DNA of 52,370 nt, taken from positions 1 through 52,370 of the forward strand of contig CAKVBD010000015.1 in assembly GCA_934725105.1 (NCBI GenBank), in the 5' to 3' direction. The notes below the pieces were generated by a model. The model searched no databases. It was given only the letters and a program-made list of their open reading frames with translations, and was not told where the DNA came from. This document shows positions 17,644 through 24,807 of the stretch, one piece after another; the stretch's first letter is position 1; each line of letters begins with the position of its first letter. The stretch is from an uncultured Bulleidia sp. (lineage in GTDB: Bacteria; Bacillota_I; Bacilli_A; Erysipelotrichales; Erysipelotrichaceae). Made by a program: the position numbers and the translations under genes.

Positions 17644-17670
17644 AAGATAGTTCATCACAAACTATCTTTC
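17644..17670 (-). terminator. Intrinsic terminator of the ABC/Amt-P-II operon
   Basis: A perfect ten-base stem (AAAGATAGTT with AACTATCTTT) with a seven-base loop at the stop codon of the Amt-P-II gene. On the minus strand it is followed by six T, counting the last stem bases. Confidence 0.85.
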
Positions 17671-19219
17671 ATCCAACATCTTCAATATCATCCACTGCCT
17701 GTAAAGCTGCAACTCCCGTTTCACCAGTTCTTACTTTCAGTGCATCTCTAACATCATATACAAAGATCTTTCCATCCCCGATATGTCCAGTATACAATGC
17801 ACGTCTAGCAGTATTTACCACAAGATCCACAGGTACTTTACTGATTACAATTTCAATACGGATTTTCTCCAGCAAGAAACTTTCCATTGGTACACCACGA
17901 TAGTATTCAGCAGCACCTTTCTGCATACCACACCCCATCACTTCACTGACAGTCATGCCAGAAACACCAATCGCATCCAATGCCTTCTTGAGTTTTTCAA
18001 ATGCACTTCTACGTGTAATGATTTCAACTTTTGTAATATGAGAAGCAGTCGCACTCGATGGTCGTATCGTTACATTCTCATCCGGCAATACATCTGGCAA
18101 ACGCGTATATTCTGGATTTCCAATGCCATTTTCTTTCACATTTGGCATATATTTCAAATATGCATGTGTAATACCTCTAGCATATGTATCCACACCTTCA
18201 TTCTCTTCTCTTTCGCTGACACGCAAGCCAACAAAGCGTTTCACTTCTTTCCACAAAAACAAAGAAACAATGCCGCCAAATACAACAATACTGATTATCC
18301 CTGCACATTGTGCAAAAATTGAACGTGATGAAAATAAAATACCAATACATCCCGCAATCAGCATTGTAGAAATCATACCCGTCGCATCATCAATCTTCTT
18401 CTTTCTTTCAAGAAACTCAACAAGTGGAATCATGACTGCTCCTGCAATGCATCCAGTCATCAAGCCGATGTATGACGTTGCAACGCCACTAGAGGCAATA
18501 CTTCCCGCAATTGCACTATTGATCATCAAAGATAGATCCACGGAATGATAGCGCATCACACAAAGAAATGTACATACAAGTACTGCAGAAAGTGAAGATA
18601 ACAACACACTGACGAATATATTTGTATCCTCAATCAGACAAAAGACGCCTAATATAATCAAACATCCACCAATCGATCCAAAGACAGGATTTTCTCCAAC
18701 AATTGCACGAACATCTCCATCATCGGTATATTTATCTTTACGATAGGAAATGACATACGTACCACTCAAAGCAATCATGCCACTCAATAATGCAAATACA
18801 CAAAGCTGGTTACTAATACATCCCAAAGCACTTAAAAATCCATGCAATGTCCAATGCAAAGCAATTGGATACACAAGACTGCCAACAAAACAGGAAACGA
18901 TTACAAGTGGTGCAATTTTACATCTTTCATGCATACTGGACTCATAGATTGCACAGATACATCCACAAAGGATTCCACTCACAAGCAAATCTGAGATACT
19001 TGCATATGTTCCTTGAGAAAAGAAATCAAAGTATCCAATCAATGCATTCCCTTTTGAAAATGAAAACCCAAATCCAATAAACCAGTAAAATAGAAACGCA
19101 CACGATAAACAAAGAAAATTACGAATCACAGCCCCTACAGCATTCTTTCCTCTTGTAAATCCAGATGTTAATATCGTAATGCCAACAAATATGAAAAATG
19201 CACCAACGATTTTAAACAT
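17669..19219 (-). CDS. Amt-like membrane protein fused to a C-terminal P-II (GlnK) domain
   Basis: A 516-residue fusion. Residues 1-335 follow the ammonium channel (Amt) pattern: FTRGKNAVGAVIRNF, FIGFGFSFSKGNALIG, VYPIALHW and KKIDDATGMIS, ending in GLRVSEREENEGVD, the GlnK-docking tail. Both pore histidines of AmtB are absent: H168 aligns with Ala143 and H318 with Met286. Residues 395-505 are a full P-II domain with the T-loop GCGMQKGAAEYYRG. Gln433, Lys452, Lys484 (GDGK) and Arg497 match the 2-oxoglutarate and ATP ligands, and Tyr440 matches the uridylylated Tyr51. The ATG at 19219 overlaps the end of the ABC ATPase gene by eight bases, so it is the last, coupled gene of that operon. A sensor or regulator is more likely than an ammonium channel (inference). 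Confidence 0.85.
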   Translation of the reverse strand: MFKIVGAFFIFVGITILTSGFTRGKNAVGAVIRNFLCLSCAFLFYWFIGFGFSFSKGNALIGYFDFFSQGTYASISDLLVSGILCGCICAIYESSMHERCKIAPLVIVSCFVGSLVYPIALHWTLHGFLSALGCISNQLCVFALLSGMIALSGTYVISYRKDKYTDDGDVRAIVGENPVFGSIGGCLIILGVFCLIEDTNIFVSVLLSSLSAVLVCTFLCVMRYHSVDLSLMINSAIAGSIASSGVATSYIGLMTGCIAGAVMIPLVEFLERKKKIDDATGMISTMLIAGCIGILFSSRSIFAQCAGIISIVVFGGIVSLFLWKEVKRFVGLRVSEREENEGVDTYARGITHAYLKYMPNVKENGIGNPEYTRLPDVLPDENVTIRPSSATASHITKVEIITRRSAFEKLKKALDAIGVSGMTVSEVMGCGMQKGAAEYYRGVPMESFLLEKIRIEIVISKVPVDLVVNTARRALYTGHIGDGKIFVYDVRDALKVRTGETGVAALQAVDDIEDVG

Positions 19220-19973
19220 GCTGATCACCACTTTCTGTGATTCTTGCCAGGAATCTTTGTGTCTGTGGTTCACGCGGATGCTTCAACATCTCTTCTGGCT
19301 TTCCTTCTTCTACAATGACACCACCTTCCATAAAAATAACACGATCTGCTACTTCTTTCGCAAATGCAATTTCATGCGTTACAACAATCATTGTGATACC
19401 TGTTTGTGCAACGGCTTTGATTGTATTCAATACTTCACCAACAAGTTCAGGATCCAATGCAGATGTAGGCTCATCAAACAAAATAACATCTGGATCCAGA
19501 ATCAATGCACGAGCAATACCAGCACGCTGCTGCTGCCCACCACTCATTTGTGAAGGATAGGAATCATATTTTCCTTGTAGACCAACCTTGTCAATCATTT
19601 CTCTACTCATTGCTTCCGCTTCACTTTTCTTAAACTTCTTCACAATGACTAGACCTTCCATCACATTTTCTAAAACTGTTTTATTGGCAAACAAATTGTA
19701 GTTCTGAAACACCATTGCCGTTTTTCTTCTGAGTTCTAAAACTTGTGCTTTTGTATGCTTTTTAGCATGTACAACCGTACCACCAACACAAATATCACCT
19801 TTATCTGCAGAATCAAGAAAGTTGATCGTTCTTAACAATGTCGTTTTTCCAGAACCACTTGGTCCTAAAATAACAACGACTTCACCTTTTTTAATTCCTG
19901 TTGAAACACCTTTTAAGACGTGATTGTCTCCAAAAGATTTTTCAATGTTTTTTAATTCCACCATATATTCCAT
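19212..19973 (-). CDS. Polar amino acid ABC transporter, ATP-binding protein
   Basis: A 253-residue ATPase of the polar amino acid uptake family. Walker A is GPSGSGKTTLLRTI, the Q-loop VFQNYNLF, the signature MSGGQQQRAGIARAL, and Walker B VILFDEPTSALDPE; the switch His is in VVTHEIAFA. It energises the two permeases encoded just upstream. GAGGT lies about seven bases before the ATG. The sequence is closest in feel to the TcyN/GlnQ group, so cystine or another polar amino acid is plausible. The following Amt-P-II gene starts inside its 3' end. Confidence 0.93.
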   Translation of the reverse strand: MEYMVELKNIEKSFGDNHVLKGVSTGIKKGEVVVILGPSGSGKTTLLRTINFLDSADKGDICVGGTVVHAKKHTKAQVLELRRKTAMVFQNYNLFANKTVLENVMEGLVIVKKFKKSEAEAMSREMIDKVGLQGKYDSYPSQMSGGQQQRAGIARALILDPDVILFDEPTSALDPELVGEVLNTIKAVAQTGITMIVVTHEIAFAKEVADRVIFMEGGVIVEEGKPEEMLKHPREPQTQRFLARITESGDQHV

Positions 19974-19985
19974 ACATCTACCTCA

Positions 19986-20690
19986 TTACGCTACTAATTT
20001 TCCACGGAATTTCTTCAAATGATTTTCTTCTAATGCAAACAGTTTATTAAAGATGATACTCAATACTTCATAAATGACTGTTGTCATAATATATGCTTCA
20101 ATGAAGTTTAATTTAGGCATTGATAATAAATTCGCTGTTGCGGTAATTTCATACACACCAACGTAATATGCAAGTGAAGTATCTTTGATCAGCATAACAA
20201 ATAAACCACTCAAGTTAGGTAAAGCAGTCGCAAATGCCTGTGGAAAGATAATTCTTCGATACGATTGAAATTCTGTCATGCCAATCGACAACGCTGCTTC
20301 TCTTTGTCCTTCATCCACCGCAGAAATTGCACTTCTTAATACTTCAGATGAATATGCTGCCTGATTCAATAACAAAGCAAAGATTGCATAGACAACTGGC
20401 GGTATCACACTAACATCAATCGATAGACCAATATTGCTTCCATATTGATTGATCAAATCTGGCATAACATAGTAAGAAATATATAAAAGAATGACCATTG
20501 GAACACTTCTCATAAAAGAAACAAAGATTCCAAAGATCTGAGAAATTACAGGAATTCTTCCTTTTCTAATTAAAGCAATCAATAATCCTAAGATCCATCC
20601 AATACATGCAGAAGCAAAAGCCATCAATAGTGTTACTGGTACTGCTGCAAGAATTTGAGGAAATGCTTCTTTCATAAATCCAAAATCCAT
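19986..20690 (-). CDS. Amino acid ABC transporter permease (second)
   Basis: A 234-residue permease of the HisM/GlnP family with about five membrane segments. The EAA-type cytoplasmic loop that contacts the ATPase is present (AISAVDEGQREAALSIGMTEFQSYRRIIFPQAF). It pairs with the permease encoded upstream (20704-21402), as in uptake systems with heterodimeric membrane parts. The genes are 12-13 bases apart on either side, so this is a tight operon. Confidence 0.92.
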   Translation of the reverse strand: MDFGFMKEAFPQILAAVPVTLLMAFASACIGWILGLLIALIRKGRIPVISQIFGIFVSFMRSVPMVILLYISYYVMPDLINQYGSNIGLSIDVSVIPPVVYAIFALLLNQAAYSSEVLRSAISAVDEGQREAALSIGMTEFQSYRRIIFPQAFATALPNLSGLFVMLIKDTSLAYYVGVYEITATANLLSMPKLNFIEAYIMTTVIYEVLSIIFNKLFALEENHLKKFRGKLVA

Positions 20691-20703
20691 ATTTCAAATC
20701 CTC

Positions 20704-21402
20704 CTAGCTTGTAGCTTTCTTTCTTCCTTTTGTATAAACCTTTTCTAACACATTGAATGTTCCTTCAAGAATCAAGCAGATTGCCCAGAAAATAATCCCT
20801 GCAGAAATATATGTCTCTAATTTATTCGCACCAAAGCTAGCTGCAGAAATTGCACGTGCCTTTCCAAGAATATCAACAACACCAATTGTGAATGCTAAAG
20901 ATGTTTCTTTGAAAAGATTGACAATGTTATTGCCAAGCATTGGAATTGCGATACCAAATGCCTGTGGAAATACAATTCTTCTCAATGTTGTAAAACCATC
21001 CATGCCAATAGAATATGCTGCTTCACTTTGACCTTTATCCACTGCAAGATACGATGCACGCATCATTTCAGCCATATTGGATGAAGATGTTAATGATAGC
21101 GTCGCAATAATATATGGCAGTTTATTTGTGGTAGAAATAGGAATTCCAATATTGTTCATCAATTGTGGAAGTCCTAGAAATAACAGGAACATCATGACAA
21201 GTGTAGGTACACCTCTCATAAATGCAATCCATGTAAACGCGATTTTATTCAAAGTTTTATTTTCACTTAATGAACCAATCGCAACAATACATCCAATTCC
21301 AAGTGAGATCACAAGTGAAACTACAAGTATTTCACATGTTACTGGAAATGCTTGTAGTATGCTCATGATCAAAGAGGGAATGTTTTCAAAATGATATGTC
21401 AT
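20704..21402 (-). CDS. Amino acid ABC transporter permease (first)
   Basis: A 232-residue HisM/GlnP-family permease with five or so membrane segments and the coupling loop AVDKGQSEAAYSIGMDGFTTLRRIVFPQAF. It differs enough from its partner (19986-20690) to form a heterodimer. It starts ten bases after the binding-protein stop. The family imports polar amino acids using an extracytoplasmic binding protein. Confidence 0.92.
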   Translation of the reverse strand: MTYHFENIPSLIMSILQAFPVTCEILVVSLVISLGIGCIVAIGSLSENKTLNKIAFTWIAFMRGVPTLVMMFLLFLGLPQLMNNIGIPISTTNKLPYIIATLSLTSSSNMAEMMRASYLAVDKGQSEAAYSIGMDGFTTLRRIVFPQAFGIAIPMLGNNIVNLFKETSLAFTIGVVDILGKARAISAASFGANKLETYISAGIIFWAICLILEGTFNVLEKVYTKGRKKATS

Positions 21403-21412
21403 ACAACAACCC

Positions 21413-22261
21413 TCATTCCGTTGTTGTACTGATCATATCGGAATATTCTTTAAAATAATCAGAACCAAACCATTTTTCACTCAGTTTGCTTAATGTACCA
21501 TCATCCTCCAGACTCTTTAATACCTCAGAAACTTTAGAAGCTAATTCTGGCTTTTTAGGGTTGATCATCTGATATGTATCTTCTACCAATACAACATCTG
21601 TTGTTTTGATTTGATCAGCTAAACCAATCTGATCTACTACAGATTCAAATGTTGACTGGTATGTTAATGCGGCATCTACTTTACCTGTGGCAACTGCGTT
21701 ATAGGAGTCAGCTGTCGACTGATCACTTACCGCATTGATTGTAATTTCCTTTCCAGGATGAGATTCGTTATAGGCTGTTAACAATCCATATTCATAAGAA
21801 GCAGGATCCATATTCATTGACTTTCCTGCCATATCTTCCAAAGAATTAATGGAACTGTCTTTCTTTACAACAAGTCTCATAGGTGAAAGACAATAGTACT
21901 CATCAGGGAGCAGATACTTTTCTTTTCTCTCATCACTTTTTACAAGCTGATGAGAAACAATATCTGCAGCACCAGAGTCAATAGAAACAACACATGTTGA
22001 AAAATCCATACCTGAAATATTAAATGTGTAATCCGCTAAATAGTCATCAATTGCGTGTAATACATCAATGTCATAGCCAACAAGATTTCCATCTGCATCC
22101 AGGTAACAGAATGGTGCCATAGATTGTCCTGTTGCTACCTGAATCACTTCTCCACTTCCATTAGCACTTTTACTAGAAGAAGCAGTGGAAGAGGAACATG
22201 CACTTAATGTTGCGGAACACATTACAGCTGCCAATAAACTTTTCATCACTTTTGTTTTCAT
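21413..22261 (-). CDS. Amino acid ABC transporter substrate-binding lipoprotein
   Basis: A 282-residue solute-binding protein of family 3. The N-terminus MKTKVMKSLLAAVMCSATLSAC ends in a lipobox with Cys22, so the mature protein is lipid-anchored outside the membrane. A Ser-rich linker is followed by the ligand domain (SMAPFCYLDADGNLVGYDIDVL, then DSGAADIVSH and KVDAALTY). GGGGAG stands eight bases before the ATG at 22261; an in-frame ATG 24 bases upstream is less well placed. It is the first gene of the operon and is divergent from the LysR gene. Cystine is a guess from the arrangement (LysR plus two permeases), not read from residues. Confidence 0.9.
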   Translation of the reverse strand: MKTKVMKSLLAAVMCSATLSACSSSTASSSKSANGSGEVIQVATGQSMAPFCYLDADGNLVGYDIDVLHAIDDYLADYTFNISGMDFSTCVVSIDSGAADIVSHQLVKSDERKEKYLLPDEYYCLSPMRLVVKKDSSINSLEDMAGKSMNMDPASYEYGLLTAYNESHPGKEITINAVSDQSTADSYNAVATGKVDAALTYQSTFESVVDQIGLADQIKTTDVVLVEDTYQMINPKKPELASKVSEVLKSLEDDGTLSKLSEKWFGSDYFKEYSDMISTTTE

Positions 22262-22296
22262 ACCAATTTCTCCCCGTACCTTCATGTGTACTTCAC

Positions 22297-22312
22297 ATCA
22301 GTTATAACTGAT
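22297..22312. promoter_or_regulatory. Perfect palindrome between the ABC operon and its LysR gene
   Basis: ATCAGTTATAACTGAT is a perfect 16-base palindrome just upstream of the binding-protein gene. It fits the T-N11-A form bound by LysR proteins. A related, less perfect AGTTAT/ATAAGT arrangement lies closer to the LysR start (about 22356-22374). Both suit an activator that also represses itself. Confidence 0.6.
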
Positions 22313-22395
22313 ACGAAGAGTTTAGTATTGCATTCATATAATTACAAATATATGATAGTTATATTAATTATAAGTAATTATTTATGAGGTGATTT

Positions 22396-23346
22396 ATGTC
22401 AACGCAAAGTAAATATGTATCTGCACTCTATCAGACAAGAAGTTTCTCAAAAGCCGCAAAGCTTTTATACATTTCTCAGCCTGCTTTAAGTATGGCAATC
22501 AACAATATTGAAAATGATCTTGGTGTGAAATTATTTGATCGCTCTACTACACCAATTACACCAACACAGTCTTGTGAATACTATCTTTCTGAAATGCAGA
22601 AGATTACACATATTGAAGAAAATATGAAGGAACACTTTCAACAAATCAATGATATTCAATCAGGATCTTTTTCCATTGGCTCTATGACATATTACTGCTG
22701 CTGGACAATCCCTAACTTGACGCATTCATTCCTTCAGAAATATCCAAACATCAAAATCAATATGTTTGAACACACAAATAACGATGCATTATTAGAACAT
22801 TTAAAAAGTGGTGAGCTAGATCTCGTCCTCACCACAAATCATAAAGGTTTTGAAAGCATGGAACATACATTTGTTTCCCATGAACATTTAATATTAGCTG
22901 TTCCTGCAGACTGGGATATCTGTAAAAAATATAAAAACAAAGCATTCACTGCGAAAGAAATCATTGATAACACACATCGAAATGCAAAGAATAAAGGTGT
23001 CAATCTCAAAGACTTTGAAGAACTGCCATATATTTCATTACGTCCAGACAGTGATCTGTATTCAAGAAGTGCAACGATTTTTCATCATTATGATGCAGAA
23101 GCAAACTATGCCATGTATGTAGATCAAATGATTACAGAATACTTTATGACAAAAAATGGATATGGATATTCAATCATTCGTGATGGAACAGTCAATATTG
23201 TTCCAGAAGATAAGAATATACATGATCCATCTGTACTGTATTTCATCTTGGATGATCCCCTAGCAATTAGAGATTTAAATTTCTATTATCGTGACAAAGA
23301 ATATCTCAATGCTTCTACAAAGCATTTTCTAAAGCAGTTTGATTAG
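22396..23346 (+). CDS. LysR family transcriptional regulator
   Basis: A 316-residue LysR-type regulator. The winged helix is at residues 5-60 (TRSFSKAAKLLYISQPALSMAINNIENDLGVKLFDR). A periplasmic-binding-like effector domain follows (GSFSIGSMTYYCCWTIPN, LDLVLTTNH). GAGGTGA stands six bases before the ATG. It is divergent from the amino-acid ABC/Amt-P-II operon, whose expression it most likely controls in response to a co-inducer. Its stop overlaps the stop of the convergent IIB-like gene by four bases. Confidence 0.92.
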   Translation: MSTQSKYVSALYQTRSFSKAAKLLYISQPALSMAINNIENDLGVKLFDRSTTPITPTQSCEYYLSEMQKITHIEENMKEHFQQINDIQSGSFSIGSMTYYCCWTIPNLTHSFLQKYPNIKINMFEHTNNDALLEHLKSGELDLVLTTNHKGFESMEHTFVSHEHLILAVPADWDICKKYKNKAFTAKEIIDNTHRNAKNKGVNLKDFEELPYISLRPDSDLYSRSATIFHHYDAEANYAMYVDQMITEYFMTKNGYGYSIIRDGTVNIVPEDKNIHDPSVLYFILDDPLAIRDLNFYYRDKEYLNASTKHFLKQFD

Positions 23347-23765
23347 TCATCCATATGTTCTGCAACCCATTGTGCATGGGAACATAAACGTGTAACTTCT
23401 GATGTTCTTTCTTCTCCTGGGAAGCGAATCAATCCACCTTTTCCTCTTTCACGTGCTAAAGCCATAATATCTGCACAATCCTGCACAAAATCTGCAGCTC
23501 TTGGCTTAATAATGACTTTAAATGGAATGATATATAAAGGAATATCATATTCCTTTGTATCTTCTTTCACTTTCCATTCAATATGAGGCAATATCATTGC
23601 CATATCAAATTCATGTTGATGTTCATATAAATCAATATATGGAATACGAACAAAGACAACTTTATCTGAGATTCCTTCCTGTGCTGCGAATATATTTAAA
23701 TGACCTGCTAAAAATCCAGATGCAAAACCTTCTCCACAACTCACTGCAATACGGTGCTGTTTCAT
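23343..23765 (-). CDS. PTS lactose/cellobiose IIB-like protein
   Basis: A 140-residue protein whose N-terminus, HRIAVSCGEGFASGFLAG, has the beta strand and Cys10 phosphate loop of cellobiose-type IIB subunits, followed by FDMAMILPHIEWKVKED and DIPLYIIPF, which match the second half of that fold. It is longer than a normal IIB (about 100 residues), with a 35-residue tail. No IIA or IIC gene is nearby, so it may be an orphan component or a regulator. The start at 23765 has AGGAGG seven bases upstream. The identification rests on pattern only. Confidence 0.5.
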   Translation of the reverse strand: MKQHRIAVSCGEGFASGFLAGHLNIFAAQEGISDKVVFVRIPYIDLYEHQHEFDMAMILPHIEWKVKEDTKEYDIPLYIIPFKVIIKPRAADFVQDCADIMALARERGKGGLIRFPGEERTSEVTRLCSHAQWVAEHMDD

Positions 23766-23834
23766 AATCATGCCTCCTGCTACCATTAGTTTATGCAAAA
23801 ATCTAACAAATGCAAAGTATTTCTTTTCTTAACA

Positions 23835-23855
23835 TTGCATTGTGCTACAATGCAA
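23835..23855. promoter_or_regulatory. Perfect palindrome overlapping the PPK2 promoter
   Basis: Nine-base arms TTGCATTGT and ACAATGCAA flank GCT. The right arm contains an extended -10 element (TGC followed by TACAAT) for the PPK2 gene, so a bound protein would shut this promoter. A further AAATGCAAA half-site lies at about 23808-23816. The regulator is unknown. Confidence 0.55.
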
Positions 23856-23874
23856 ATAAAGTGAGGATTAGCTT

Positions 23875-24744
23875 ATGTTAAAAGACTATATGTATAATGG
23901 CAGCAAAACGTTTCATATTCAAAAAGCTTCTACAGATGAAACTACGCATTGTTCTTCAAAAGAAGATGCTGAAAAAAAGATGGCTGAAAATGAGAAGAAA
24001 CTAGATGAACTACAACAAAAACTATACGCAGATAAAAAAGAAGGATTGATCGTTGTATTCCAGGCAATGGACGCAGCTGGAAAAGATGGTACGATTGCTC
24101 ATGTGCTGCAATGTCTATCACCACATGGCGTGTATGAAGCTGCTTTTAAAGCACCTTCTTCTACAGAACTCGCCCATGATTTTCTTTGGAGAATTGCACA
24201 ACAGGTTCCAGCCAAGGGAGAAATCGCAATCTTTAACCGTTCCCACTATGAAGATGTATTGATTGGTAAAGTTAAACAGCTCTATAAATCACAGGCACAC
24301 GCAAAACGTATCAAAGAAGACGAAATCATTGAACGACGCTATCAAGACATCAAACACTTTGAAGAATATCTCTATCAGAATAACGTTAGAATTGTAAAAA
24401 TCTTCCTGCATGTATCTAAAAAGGAACAAGCAAAACGTTTCTTAGCTAGAATTGAAGAACCAGAAAAAAACTGGAAATTCTCTAGTGGAGATGTAGAAGA
24501 AAGACAATACTGGGATGCATATCAGCAGGCTTTTGAAGATGCCATCAATGCAACTTCTACAAAACATTGTCCATGGTACGTCGTACCTGCAGATAATAAA
24601 TGGTATATGCGCTATGTCGTATCAGAAATCATTCTGCACACTTTAGAAGACATGGATCCACAATATCCAATTGTTACAGAAGAAAGAAAACAGAACTTTG
24701 CACAATTAAAAGAACAGTTAGAAAAAGAAATCTCTGAAGAATGA
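23875..24744 (+). CDS. Polyphosphate kinase 2 family protein
   Basis: A 289-residue PPK2 protein, which transfers phosphate between polyphosphate and nucleotides (ADP/AMP or GDP). Walker A-like DAAGKDGT lies in QAMDAAGKDGTIAHVL. The lid and catalytic region IFNRSHYEDVL, with R-S-H-Y-E, and the basic KRFLARIEEP segment are all present. The length matches the single-domain class; the class I versus III specificity cannot be set from sequence alone. It may recharge nucleotides from stored polyphosphate. It is expressed from its own promoter, which overlaps a strong palindrome, and ends in a terminator. Confidence 0.9.
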   Translation: MLKDYMYNGSKTFHIQKASTDETTHCSSKEDAEKKMAENEKKLDELQQKLYADKKEGLIVVFQAMDAAGKDGTIAHVLQCLSPHGVYEAAFKAPSSTELAHDFLWRIAQQVPAKGEIAIFNRSHYEDVLIGKVKQLYKSQAHAKRIKEDEIIERRYQDIKHFEEYLYQNNVRIVKIFLHVSKKEQAKRFLARIEEPEKNWKFSSGDVEERQYWDAYQQAFEDAINATSTKHCPWYVVPADNKWYMRYVVSEIILHTLEDMDPQYPIVTEERKQNFAQLKEQLEKEISEE

Positions 24745-24751
24745 GATTTCT
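24726..24751 (+). terminator. Intrinsic terminator of the PPK2 gene
   Basis: A nine-base stem (AGAAATCTC with GAGATTTCT) and eight-base loop spans the stop codon. It is followed by TTTT on the plus strand. Confidence 0.75.
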
Positions 24752-24770
24752 TTTTATGTGTGCTGAAAAA

Positions 24771-24797
24771 AAAAGAACATGCGCTTTTTGCATGTCC
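24771..24797 (-). terminator. Intrinsic terminator of the secreted reductase gene
   Basis: On the minus strand GGACATGC and GCATGTTC pair (one G-U) around a seven-base loop and are followed by at least eight T. It lies just past the stop of the flavin reductase-like gene at 24808. Confidence 0.75.
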
Positions 24798-24807
24798 TTT
24801 TTGTGAA

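Noticed and set aside
17783..18548. Two long plus-strand ORFs (179 and 141 codons) inside the Amt-P-II gene
   Set aside because: They are antisense to a gene with clear P-II and Amt motifs and have no ribosome binding site.
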